64,000 bases of DNA from JAQVEM01 sp964595565 (lineage in GTDB: Bacteria > Actinomycetota > Humimicrobiia > Humimicrobiales > Humimicrobiaceae), in the NCBI GenBank assembly GCA_964595565.1, contig CAZQQX010000001.1, forward strand, positions 1 through 64,000, in the 5' to 3' direction. Positions 17,799 to 26,260 of this stretch are shown in pieces. Numbering within the stretch: the stretch's first letter is position 1; every line of letters begins with the position of its first letter. The notes below the pieces were generated by a model. That model ran no database searches, was not told the origin of the DNA, and saw only the letters and a program-made list of their open reading frames with translations. A program made the position numbers and the translations under genes.

Positions 17799-18824
17799 AT
17801 GGATATAAAAAACAGAAATAAGAAAATTTTTATATTTATTCCGGTGGTTATATTTTTATTTATATTATCAGTTATGGCTGTGTCCTGTAATTTTTTTAAT
17901 ACCGTGGAAGATAGTGAGCCACCGTCTGGGGTAGATGTTGAATTTGAGATAAAGGAAGGAATGACCTTAAAGGAAATAGCTTCACTTCTGGAAGAAAAAA
18001 ATATAGTAGACAATGCTTTCTTATTTAGATTATTTGTTGAACAGAGGGGAGAGGAGAAAAGCCTGATACCGGGAATTTATGTGATGAAGACAGGTTCTGA
18101 ATATGAAGAAGTGCTAAACGGGATAACCGCAGGTACGCCGGTAGTAACTTATAAGTTAACCATTCCGGAAGGTTATATGGTAGAGCAAATAATAGACAGA
18201 GTAGCCGGGGAAATACCCTTTATAGAATATGAAGAACTGGAACGGGTAAAAGATATAAGCAATTATAATTATGATTATTTGAAAGAAGCCACCAGCCTGG
18301 AGGGGTTTCTGTTTCCCAAGACATACGAAATAACTCTAGATTATTCTGCAAAGGATGTTATTGAAATGATGCTCGCCCAGTATCAGGTGGAGACGGTTAG
18401 CCTTGATTACACTTATGCGGCAGAGAAGGGCCTATCAAATTATGACGTTTTGAAGATAGCTTCGATGATTGAAAGAGAAGCTTATGTTCCCGAAGAAAGA
18501 GCTTTAATTTCTGCGGTTATTCATAACAGGCTTGACATAGATATGAAACTGGATATAGATGCTATTCTCTGTTATTACCTTGATAAATGGGATGAAGGTT
18601 TAACCGAGGAGGATAAAAAAGTTGACTCGCCCTATAATACATATATGTATTCCGGCCTACCGCCCACTCCCATCTGTAATCCGGGTGTTGCATCAATTGA
18701 AGCGGCATTAAATCCTGCTGATGTTGACTACTTATATTTTGTGGTGACTGACAGCGAAAAGCATATTCATTCCTTTGCATCAACCCTACAGGAACATGAA
18801 AAAAATAGAAGCAACGCAAAATAA
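17799..18824 (+). CDS. mltG: Endolytic murein transglycosylase MltG
   Basis: Cleaves nascent peptidoglycan strands at the membrane. The 341 residues consist of an N-terminal membrane helix ending in a cysteine (MAVSC near 31), a LysM-like region (EFEIKEGMTLKEIASLL), and the YceG catalytic domain with the glutamate in IASMIEREAY and the conserved SPYNTYMYSGLPPTPICNPG. It overlaps the following methyltransferase gene. Confidence 0.92.
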   Translation: MDIKNRNKKIFIFIPVVIFLFILSVMAVSCNFFNTVEDSEPPSGVDVEFEIKEGMTLKEIASLLEEKNIVDNAFLFRLFVEQRGEEKSLIPGIYVMKTGSEYEEVLNGITAGTPVVTYKLTIPEGYMVEQIIDRVAGEIPFIEYEELERVKDISNYNYDYLKEATSLEGFLFPKTYEITLDYSAKDVIEMMLAQYQVETVSLDYTYAAEKGLSNYDVLKIASMIEREAYVPEERALISAVIHNRLDIDMKLDIDAILCYYLDKWDEGLTEEDKKVDSPYNTYMYSGLPPTPICNPGVASIEAALNPADVDYLYFVVTDSEKHIHSFASTLQEHEKNRSNAK

Positions 18825-19443
18825 TTTATTAAAGCCCTGTCTGAAAGAAATAAAATTATTAGATAGCCTGTTTAAAAAAGCTCAACAGGAAAAAATCCCC
18901 GTAGTTGATAAGGATGCGGGAAGGTTTCTGGAAATAATCTGCCTGATTGGAAAACCGGAAAATATCCTTGAAATTGGCTGCGGTATTGGATTTTCATCCT
19001 ACTTTATAATAAAAAATTTAAAGGGAGGAAATTACACCGGCATAGACCTTAATAAGGAAAGATTAGAAAAAGCCGAGAAATTCATAAAAGGCAAATTTCC
19101 TGAAAAAAAATGCAAATTTTTGGCAGGCAATGCATTAAAGATTATTCCGGAAATTAAACATAAATTTGATATGGTTTTTATAGATGGGGCAAAATATGAA
19201 TATCTTTCTTATCTTAAAGTTGTGGAGGGTAAACTTAATTCAGGAGCATTGATTATTGCAGATAATATATTTTACGGGGGCCGGATATTTAAAAGAAAGG
19301 TAAACGGTCATGACTATAATAGTGTTAATGGCATAAAGGAATATATAAAATATATAAACGGAAACAAATATTTTGAAAGCTATTTTTTTGATACAGGTGA
19401 TGGTATATCAGTTACAAAATTTCTGAGGGATTATTTTAAATAA
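18796..19443 (+). CDS. trmR: O-methyltransferase, probable tRNA 5-hydroxyuridine methyltransferase
   Basis: A class I methyltransferase of the YrrM type: the SAM loop is LEIGCGIGFSS, the acidic IDGAKYEYL and metal-binding IADNIFYGG follow. In Bacillus the homologue TrmR makes 5-methoxyuridine at tRNA position 34 and sits between mltG and U32 genes, as here. I take ATG 18796 (about 215 residues, 29-base overlap with mltG); a TTG at 18775 is in frame but seven residues longer. Other members of this family methylate small catechols, so the specific role rests on context. Confidence 0.75.
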   Translation: MKKIEATQNNLLKPCLKEIKLLDSLFKKAQQEKIPVVDKDAGRFLEIICLIGKPENILEIGCGIGFSSYFIIKNLKGGNYTGIDLNKERLEKAEKFIKGKFPEKKCKFLAGNALKIIPEIKHKFDMVFIDGAKYEYLSYLKVVEGKLNSGALIIADNIFYGGRIFKRKVNGHDYNSVNGIKEYIKYINGNKYFESYFFDTGDGISVTKFLRDYFK

Positions 19444-19446
19444 AAA

Positions 19447-20676
19447 ATGTTAAGAGATAAAAAAATACCCGAACTTCTGGTTCCCGCCAATAATTTAAAT
19501 ATATTAAAATATGCGGTTAATTATGGTGCCGATGCTGTTTATGTTGGGGGTAAGAAGTTAAATTTAAGAAGCATCAGAGGGAATTTTACAGTTGAGGAAT
19601 TAAAAAGGGGAGTAAGTTATGCCCACGAGCATGGAGTAAAAGTATATTTTACTCTTAATTCAATAATAAGTGAAAGTGAAATTACCGGGGCCGAAAAGTA
19701 TTTGAAAAGAATAAAGGATATTGATATTGACGGAATTATAGTAGCTGATTTTGGAGCTCTGGAGCTTGTGCGTAAAATTTTACCCGGGAAAAAGATACAT
19801 ATGAGCACCCAGGTTAATTTAAATAACCGCCTGGCAGTAAAATTTTTTGAAAAAATAGGGGTGGAAAGAGTAAATCTTGCAAGAGAAATAAGTTTTTCGG
19901 ATTTAAATAAAATTATAAAAGAAACAAATATTGAGCTGGAGATATTCATACACGGAGCATTGTGCATATCCTATTCAGGTAGATGCATGCTTAGCAAGTA
20001 TATGACAGGTCGGGATGCAAATAAGGGAAGATGTGCCCAGAGCTGCAGGTGGAAATATTATTTAATGGAAGAAGAAAGACCAAATATGCTTTTTCCCATA
20101 GAACAGTATAAAGAAGGGACGTTTATTTATAATTCAAGGGATCTGTGCCTTCTGGGCAGATTAAAGGAGCTTGTGGATACCGGAGTCAGCGCATTTAAGA
20201 TAGAGGGAAGGATGAAAACAGAAAACTATGTAAGTGTGACAACATGGGTGTACAGAAAGGCGCTTGATTATGTAAAACAGGGAATTCTTGATAATGATAA
20301 AATATCTTATTTAAAAAATGAGCTTGAAAAGTGCTCCCACAGGAATTTTACCCAGGGATTCATGTTCCTGAAAGAAAGAAGTGAACTTGAAGATAATGAT
20401 AATGTTGGCTATATAAAAAAATATAGATTTATAGGTGTATACCATGATTATAGTGAAAAGTATGATGGGCCAATCATAAAGGTAAAAAATCAGTTTGTTA
20501 AGGGCGAAACAATTGATGTGCTGCAACCCTGCAGGGAACCTTTAAAATTCAGTGTAAAAAAAATATTATTGGTGGCCGATGAAAGGGAAGTAAAATGCGC
20601 GAATCCTAATGACCTGGTAATAATTTGCGGGCCTGGAAGGTTGCATCCCTTTTCAATTTTTAGAATTAAAGCATGA
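19447..20676 (+). CDS. trhP: U32-family tRNA uridine hydroxylation protein
   Basis: A peptidase U32-like protein of 409 residues. Family marks are PELLVPANNLNILKYAVNYGADAVYVGG at the start, the cysteines of ALCISYSGRCMLS and GRCAQSCRW, which bind an Fe-S cluster in this family, and FKIEGRMKTENYV. YrrO/YegQ (TrhP) proteins hydroxylate U34 of tRNA using prephenate, and the product is methylated by TrmR, whose likely gene lies 3 bases upstream. Bacillus has two such U32 genes in tandem; only one is here. U32 proteins have also been called proteases, which I consider less likely. Confidence 0.78.
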   Translation: MLRDKKIPELLVPANNLNILKYAVNYGADAVYVGGKKLNLRSIRGNFTVEELKRGVSYAHEHGVKVYFTLNSIISESEITGAEKYLKRIKDIDIDGIIVADFGALELVRKILPGKKIHMSTQVNLNNRLAVKFFEKIGVERVNLAREISFSDLNKIIKETNIELEIFIHGALCISYSGRCMLSKYMTGRDANKGRCAQSCRWKYYLMEEERPNMLFPIEQYKEGTFIYNSRDLCLLGRLKELVDTGVSAFKIEGRMKTENYVSVTTWVYRKALDYVKQGILDNDKISYLKNELEKCSHRNFTQGFMFLKERSELEDNDNVGYIKKYRFIGVYHDYSEKYDGPIIKVKNQFVKGETIDVLQPCREPLKFSVKKILLVADEREVKCANPNDLVIICGPGRLHPFSIFRIKA

Positions 20677-20800
20677 ATTATTTTTATTTTTGTTTTTACA
20701 GGTTTCATGTTTTAAAAATACAATAAAATTAATATAAATCTAAGAAGTTGAAAATATAAAAATTTTTTAGTATTATTATTATAAATAAATTAAAAGATAT

Positions 20801-21085
20801 ATGACTGAAAATATTAAAACATATAGGGCGGTACTGTCAGGAAGGGTTCAGGGTGTGGGATTCAGGTTCTATGTGGAGTCAGCAGCAGAAAGATATAATA
20901 TTAAGGGTTATGTAAAAAATACAATTGAGGGTAGAGTGGAAACGGTATGCCAGGGAAGAGAAAAAGACCTGAAGATATTCATGGATAAAATAAAAAATGG
21001 GCCTTCTTTATCTTATGTAAATGAAGTAAAAATTGAAGAAATTAATGATAGCAGGGAATATAGTATATTTGAAATAAAATATTAG
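20801..21085 (+). CDS. acyP: Acylphosphatase
   Basis: A 94-residue enzyme that hydrolyses acyl phosphates. The signature GRVQGVGFRFYVE with its catalytic arginine and the catalytic asparagine in GYVKNTIEGRVE are intact. It stands alone between trhP and aroE; the 124-base gap before it is AT-rich and shows nothing else. Confidence 0.93.
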   Translation: MTENIKTYRAVLSGRVQGVGFRFYVESAAERYNIKGYVKNTIEGRVETVCQGREKDLKIFMDKIKNGPSLSYVNEVKIEEINDSREYSIFEIKY

Positions 21086-21130
21086 AACAGTAAATGTAAC
21101 AATTTAACATAGTAAAAATGTGGTTTAAAA

Positions 21131-22015
21131 ATGATTGGTGCTAAAACAAGTGTGGTAGCTTTAATAGGGAACCCGGTGGGGCACAGCCACTCTCCGGCAA
21201 TACAGAATTTTTTTATAAAAAAATATTCTATGGATGCTGTCTATCTTGCATTTGAATTTAGTGAAAAAAATTTAAAAAAAGCATTTAATGGTGCAGAGAA
21301 GCTGGGGTTTGCGGGCTTAAATGTAACCATGCCCTATAAGGAAAAAATATCGGGCATGGTTGATAAAAAAGACAGTATAGCCCGGGTAACAAATTCGGTT
21401 AACACGGTAAAGTTTGATAAAAAAAAAGAAATTTCAAACGGCTTTAATACTGATGTGATGGGGTTTTTAAAACCGCTGGATAAAAAGAATTTTAACTGGA
21501 CAGAAAGCCGTTGCCTTGTGATAGGGGCAGGTGGTGCCGCAAGGAGTGTCATATATGGTATGGTGTTAAAGAAAGTAAAGAAAATATGGGTGCATAACAG
21601 AACAAAAGAAAAGGTAAGAAAAATAATAAAAGATTTTAAAACCCATCCTGATAATTTGATAGAGCCTCTTGATAGCATTAATGAGCCGGGGGGGAAAGTT
21701 GATGACGCTGACTTAATTGTTAACTGCACGCCTATTGGAATGAATATAGAATCTTACCGGAATTTTATGCCGGTACCAGAAAAGTGTAATTTAAAAGATA
21801 AATTTATCTTTGATATGGTTTATGACCCTGTGGAAACGCTTTTAATAAAAAAAGCCATAAGGGAAGGGGCAGAGGTTATAAGTGGAATTGATTTATTGGT
21901 GAACCAGGCTGGGTTATCTTTTGAAATATGGTTCGGGATATTACCTGAAGATAACTGTATAGAGGATATAAAAAACAGGATTTTAATGGACATATCAAAA
22001 AAAAGATTAAAATAA
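21131..22015 (+). CDS. aroE: Shikimate dehydrogenase
   Basis: Reduces 3-dehydroshikimate to shikimate with NADPH. Seen are the substrate site NPVGHSHSPAIQN, the catalytic lysine in NVTMPYKEK, the aspartate in GFNTDVMGF, the nucleotide loop GAGGAARSV and the C-terminal LLVNQAGLSFEIW. Its length of 294 residues is normal. It is followed by pilus genes, with the rest of the shikimate genes 8 kb downstream. Confidence 0.95.
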   Translation: MIGAKTSVVALIGNPVGHSHSPAIQNFFIKKYSMDAVYLAFEFSEKNLKKAFNGAEKLGFAGLNVTMPYKEKISGMVDKKDSIARVTNSVNTVKFDKKKEISNGFNTDVMGFLKPLDKKNFNWTESRCLVIGAGGAARSVIYGMVLKKVKKIWVHNRTKEKVRKIIKDFKTHPDNLIEPLDSINEPGGKVDDADLIVNCTPIGMNIESYRNFMPVPEKCNLKDKFIFDMVYDPVETLLIKKAIREGAEVISGIDLLVNQAGLSFEIWFGILPEDNCIEDIKNRILMDISKKRLK

Positions 22016-22089
22016 TAAGATATTAACAAATTAAAAAAATAATATAAAATAAATAGAACACAATAAAAAGAAAAATAGATGGAGATAAG

Positions 22090-23148
22090 ATGAACATCAA
22101 TGATATTTTACTTGAGGCCATAAATGTAAATGCATCGGATGTACATATTGTATGTGTCCTCCCCCCTATATTCAGGGTACATGGAAATCTGGTAAAGTTA
22201 GAAAAATTTGGAGATATTACTCCTGAACTGGCAGAAAAAATGTTAATCAGGATATTAAATGAAGAACAAATTAAAAGGTTAAGGGAAGGGCTGTCTGTTG
22301 ATTTCTCTCATACTATATCGGGCTATGGGAGATTCAGATGCAGTTATTATTATCAGAGAAACACACTTGCAGCTGCTTTTAGATACATATCAAGAGTAAT
22401 TCCATCTGTTGAAGAACTCGGTTTACCCCTTCAGATTAAAGAATTTGCAAAATATCCGCGGGGTCTCGTGCTGGTTACGGGCCCCACCGGTTGCGGTAAG
22501 TCAACGACACTTGCGTCCATAATTGAGATAATAAATCAAAACAGGTCTGAAAATATAATAACCGTTGAAGACCCTATAGAGTATCTGTTTACACATAAAA
22601 AAAGTATAATATCCCAGAGAGAAATATTGGCGGATGCTCATTCATTCGCAGATGCCCTTAAATATGTTTTGAGGGAAGACCCGGATGTTATAATGGTGGG
22701 AGAGATGAGGGACCTGGAGACAATATCAAGCACTCTTACTGCTGCAGAAACCGGGCACCTTGTTTTTTCTACCCTTCATACCCAGGACGCGCCCCAGACC
22801 ATTGATAGGATAATAGATGTATTTCCAACTCATCAGCAAAGGCAGGTAAGGGCACAGCTTGCCGGAACTTTAAAGGCAGTACTGGTGCAACAGTTATTAA
22901 CTACAAGAGAAGGTGATGGAAGGGTGCCTGCAACAGAGCTTATGTTCGTTAACGATGCCATAAAAAATATGATAAGAGAAGTAAAGGTGCATCAGATTTA
23001 TTCATCAATACAGGCGAGCGGCAGGAGGGGTATGATGACCATGGATATGTCGCTGGTGAACCTCTATAAGGCAGGAAAGATTTCAGAGGAAACGGCGCTG
23101 GAAAAGGCACACAGCGTAGAAGAGGTAAGAAGAATGATTAATGGCTGA
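22090..23148 (+). CDS. pilT: Type IV pilus retraction ATPase PilT
   Basis: Hexameric ATPase that powers pilus retraction. The 352 residues carry the N-terminal domain, Walker A GPTGCGKSTTLAS near 131-143, the Asp box VEDPIEYLF, Walker B VGEMRDLETI and the AGETGH-type STLHTQDAPQTIDRIIDVFP. Length and the C-terminal region fit PilT/PilU rather than the larger assembly ATPase PilB. The ATG follows GGAGATAAG. pilC follows after 35 bases. Confidence 0.93.
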   Translation: MNINDILLEAINVNASDVHIVCVLPPIFRVHGNLVKLEKFGDITPELAEKMLIRILNEEQIKRLREGLSVDFSHTISGYGRFRCSYYYQRNTLAAAFRYISRVIPSVEELGLPLQIKEFAKYPRGLVLVTGPTGCGKSTTLASIIEIINQNRSENIITVEDPIEYLFTHKKSIISQREILADAHSFADALKYVLREDPDVIMVGEMRDLETISSTLTAAETGHLVFSTLHTQDAPQTIDRIIDVFPTHQQRQVRAQLAGTLKAVLVQQLLTTREGDGRVPATELMFVNDAIKNMIREVKVHQIYSSIQASGRRGMMTMDMSLVNLYKAGKISEETALEKAHSVEEVRRMING

Positions 23149-23183
23149 TTGTTTTTGAGAGTCAATAAAAGAGGGTTTTAATT

Positions 23184-24413
23184 ATGACAGTATACAATTA
23201 TACGGTTAGGGATTTAAAAGGTGAGTCAATTAAGGGTTTTATAGATGCCGAAACACAGGATGTTGTTGAATCAAAGCTAAAGGACATGGGCTATTTTATA
23301 ATCAATATTGATAAAGCAAAAGAAGAGAAAAAGCTCAAATTAAAAGGCTCTTCAGAAGGTTTTAGTTTTTTTAATCGTATAAAAATAAGAGATATGGTTA
23401 TTTTCACCAGGCAGTTTTCTACTCTTATTTCTTCGGGGATGTCCTTGCTTGAATCGCTTATTGTTCTTGAAAGGCAAACCGCGAATCTTAAGTTAAAAAA
23501 AATAATTTCAGAAATAAGGGTATACGTGGAATCGGGCCATTCACTATCAGAATCAATGGAAAACCACCCTAAAGTTTTTAGCAGGTTATATGTAAGTCTG
23601 ATAAGGGCAGGCGAGGCGGGAGGCGTGCTTGATAGGACCATGAATGACCTGGCAAATTTCCTTGAAAGAGAAGAGGAATTGAGATTAACCATAAGAAATA
23701 AAACAGCTTATCCAAAATTTATTCTGGTTTTTGCTGCAATTATATCTATTGTGATGATAGTATTTCTGGTTCCTACTTTTGAAGGTATATATGAAGAGCT
23801 GGGAGCAGAGCTTCCGGGAATTACAAAAGCGGTTATGGCAGTAGGCGGGTTATTTAAAAATATATATTTTTACCTTATTCTGGTAGTTGTTGTATTTGGT
23901 GGAAGATATTTATTTAAAAAATTCGTAAGTTCAAAAAAGGGAAGACACATAATGGATAGTGTAAAAATTAATTTGCCGAAATTTGGTGACCTCTTTAGAA
24001 AAATGTCGCTGGCAAGATTTGCGAGACATTTTGGGATATTGCTTGCCACCGGGGTTCCAATATTAAATTCACTGGAAATTGCCAAGGGAGTTGCGGACAA
24101 TGTTATTATTGATGAAGCACTTGAAGAAATAAGGACCAGTATAAGAGAAGGGGAAAATATTTCTGATCCCATGTCAGGCATATCTATTTTCCCTGATATG
24201 ATGGTACAGATGATAGGGGTGGGGGAAAGGACCGGTACGCTGGATAGCATTTCAAGTAAAATTGCGGATTTTTATGATAACGAAGTGGCAAATACCATAG
24301 ATATGCTGGTAACAGTGCTGGAACCCCTGATGCTTTTGTTTGTAGCGGGGTTTATAGGTATAATTGTAATATCAATGTATCTTCCGATGTTTAATATATA
24401 CCAGGCAATGTAA
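23184..24413 (+). CDS. pilC: Type IV pilus inner-membrane platform protein PilC
   Basis: The membrane platform on which the pilus motor acts. The 409 residues have two GspF domains: the first around IRDMVIFTRQFSTLISSGMSLLESL and the second around MSLARFARHFGILLATGVPILNSLEIAK, with membrane helices near 170-220 and at the C-terminus. An N-terminal YNYTVRDLKGE region is typical for PilC. Confidence 0.95.
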   Translation: MTVYNYTVRDLKGESIKGFIDAETQDVVESKLKDMGYFIINIDKAKEEKKLKLKGSSEGFSFFNRIKIRDMVIFTRQFSTLISSGMSLLESLIVLERQTANLKLKKIISEIRVYVESGHSLSESMENHPKVFSRLYVSLIRAGEAGGVLDRTMNDLANFLEREEELRLTIRNKTAYPKFILVFAAIISIVMIVFLVPTFEGIYEELGAELPGITKAVMAVGGLFKNIYFYLILVVVVFGGRYLFKKFVSSKKGRHIMDSVKINLPKFGDLFRKMSLARFARHFGILLATGVPILNSLEIAKGVADNVIIDEALEEIRTSIREGENISDPMSGISIFPDMMVQMIGVGERTGTLDSISSKIADFYDNEVANTIDMLVTVLEPLMLLFVAGFIGIIVISMYLPMFNIYQAM

Positions 24414-24456
24414 AATTAATAAAACATTTTTTTAATGGCATTATTCAGATTTAATC

Positions 24457-25266
24457 ATGGAAAAATTAAAATCAAAAAATTATGATACGGACAATATATT
24501 AAGGTTAAGAAATCTTACTGTGGAAGAATTAATAAAGATATATAAAAATACAGGCAGTTCTGAAATATTGAATATAATACTTGAAAAAACAAAGAAGCTT
24601 GCCTATAAGGTTGTTTCTGATTTTAAAATTAATTACTGTGATAGGAAAGACATAAGGCAGGTTGCGCTAACCGGTCTTGTAATAGCCATAAACAGGTTCA
24701 ATACAGGTGTGGATACCAGGTTCTCCACTTTTGCCGTTAACTATATAAAAGGCGAAATACTTCACTTCATAAGAGATAACCGCCTGGTAAAAAGCCCACG
24801 GTGGTTGTGGAAGCTAAATAAAATATTCACCGAATATGTTAAAAAATATGAAAATCAAAATAATAGTTACCCTACCATAGAGGAAATTTCAGAAGGAATA
24901 AATATACCGGTAGAAGGAGTAAATGAATTCTTAAAAGCCAGAGAGGCAGCCTTTTACAATAACAGGAAAATAAATGATTGCGCCGGGGGTAACGGTAATA
25001 AAGCAGAAGATAATTTAAGTTATGATAGGAGCCTTATAAGGTCAAAGGAGTATAAAAGTTTTGACCTGGTAATGGAAGATAAAATAATATTATGGGATGC
25101 CATAGACAGGCTGCATAAATTAAACAAAAAAATACTGGTTCTAAGTTATTTCCTGGGATTCAGCCAGGAGGAAATAGGTAAGAAAATAGGAATTTCGCAG
25201 AAATCGGTTTCCAGAAAACTAAAAGAGAGTATAAAGCAGCTAAAAGAATACTTCGCGTGCAACTAA
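24457..25266 (+). CDS. Sigma-70-family factor (group 3, FliA/WhiG/SigB-like)
   Basis: A 269-residue RNA polymerase sigma factor. Region 2 spans about residues 50-115 (DRKDIRQVALTGLVIAIN, FSTFAVNYIKGEILHFIRDN), region 3 about 120-170 (SYPTIEEISEGINIP) and region 4 about 215-265, with a helix-turn-helix FSQEEIGKKIGISQKSVSRK. Region 1 is missing, which puts it in the alternative group used for motility, sporulation or stress. It lies between pilC and the major pilin, so control of pilus genes is a fair inference. Its nearest subfamily cannot be fixed by eye. Confidence 0.85.
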   Translation: MEKLKSKNYDTDNILRLRNLTVEELIKIYKNTGSSEILNIILEKTKKLAYKVVSDFKINYCDRKDIRQVALTGLVIAINRFNTGVDTRFSTFAVNYIKGEILHFIRDNRLVKSPRWLWKLNKIFTEYVKKYENQNNSYPTIEEISEGINIPVEGVNEFLKAREAAFYNNRKINDCAGGNGNKAEDNLSYDRSLIRSKEYKSFDLVMEDKIILWDAIDRLHKLNKKILVLSYFLGFSQEEIGKKIGISQKSVSRKLKESIKQLKEYFACN

Positions 25267-25283
25267 TTTTTTTGCCCCGAATT

Positions 25284-25308
25284 TAAAGATTTACCGGATA
25301 CCCGATAA
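25284..25308 (+). promoter_or_regulatory. Sigma-28/WhiG-like promoter motif upstream of the major pilin
   Basis: TAAAGATT (25284-25291) and CCCGATAA (25301-25308) resemble the sigma-28 elements TAAAGTTT and GCCGATAA; the second matches at 7 of 8 bases. The spacing is about 2 bases shorter than the E. coli consensus, so this is only a candidate. It lies just after the sigma factor gene. Confidence 0.35.
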
Positions 25309-25322
25309 ATATTTAATTATTA

Positions 25323-25351
25323 TTGACAAATATGTATGAAATAAATATTAT
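25323..25351 (+). promoter_or_regulatory. Housekeeping-type promoter for the major pilin
   Basis: A perfect -35 box TTGACA (25323-25328) and a -10 box TATTAT (25346-25351) are separated by 17 bp. Transcription would begin near 25358, leaving an AT-rich 5' leader of about 180 bases before the pilin ATG. Confidence 0.7.
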
Positions 25352-25538
25352 TGTATAATAAATAATTTTATAATTTTATATTTTATTATATAATAATTAA
25401 ATATAATTTTTAATTAATATATAATTTTCTATATTTAGGAATATAAATATAAATAAATGTCTAAAAATTTTATTTAAGGGTATAATAATATAATGAATAA
25501 TAAAAAAATAATTTTCTATCAAATAAAGGAGGTAAGAA

Positions 25539-25949
25539 ATGAAGTGGTTATACAGGCATATGCATAAGGATGAGAAAGGATTCACACTTGTTGAACTTAT
25601 GATAGTAATCATAATACTGGCAATCCTTACTGCAATTGCTGTACCGAGCTACATGGTATTAAGAAACAGGGCAAGGATAGCAGCAGCTCAGAGCGAATTA
25701 AAGAATATCGCCACTGCTCTGGAGATGCACTACGCGGATAAGGAAGCTTATCCGGCAACTACCTTTGCGGCACTGGTGACAGCACTTGAAGGTGGTGCAT
25801 ATATGGATCCGGTACCTCCAACCGACCCATGGGATACTGGCTATGTATACACATTAGCTGCTGGTTCTTATACCCTGGAAAGCTATGGACCGGATAAAGC
25901 GGACGCCGGTGATGACGATATAGAAATAATAGATGGGCAGCTGCAATAA
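25539..25949 (+). CDS. pilA: Major type IV pilin (prepilin)
   Basis: A 136-residue prepilin with a short basic leader ending in KG, cleavage expected before FTLVELMIVIIILAIL, and glutamate 5 of the mature protein conserved. The C-terminal part has DPWDTGYVYTL, similar to the DPWG segment of GspG-type pseudopilins. It has the strongest ribosome site of the area (AAAGGAGG), its own promoter and a strong downstream hairpin, all of which fit a highly made structural subunit. A GspG-like pseudopilin is the alternative. Confidence 0.9.
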   Translation: MKWLYRHMHKDEKGFTLVELMIVIIILAILTAIAVPSYMVLRNRARIAAAQSELKNIATALEMHYADKEAYPATTFAALVTALEGGAYMDPVPPTDPWDTGYVYTLAAGSYTLESYGPDKADAGDDDIEIIDGQLQ

Positions 25950-25955
25950 TAGTGG

Positions 25956-25977
25956 CGATATAATACAAATTATATCG
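25956..25977 (+). terminator. Short hairpin just after the pilin stop codon
   Basis: CGATATAAT and ATTATATCG form a perfect 9-bp stem with a 4-base loop (acaa), starting 6 bases after the stop codon. No T run follows, so it may protect the pilin mRNA 3' end or act with the next hairpin. Confidence 0.5.
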
Positions 25978-25997
25978 GAGTAAAAATAATATAAAAA

Positions 25998-26040
25998 AAT
26001 AAATTAAGAGGTAGTTATTAAGACTGCCTCTTAATTTATT
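25998..26040 (+). terminator. Strong terminator hairpin downstream of the pilin gene
   Basis: Bases 25998-26014 pair with 26024-26040 in a 17-bp stem (one G-T pair) with a 9-base loop. The 5' flank is A-rich and the 3' side is AT-rich, so it may end transcription of the pilin. The remaining gap to 26260 is AT-rich and shows nothing else. Confidence 0.7.
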
Positions 26041-26260
26041 TAAATTTCAGGTCAATATTTTAATTTTTGACTAAAGAAAAATACCATGTTATTATTAAAA
26101 GATAAAAAAAATTATATAAATTTATATTATTAAAATATTAAAGTTATACAGGAAAAATAATTTTTTAAAATTATTATTCAATTATAATAAATATAGCAAT
26201 ATAATAGAAAAAATATAAATTTACCGATTGTAAAAAAACTGTAATAAAGTAATAAGCAAA

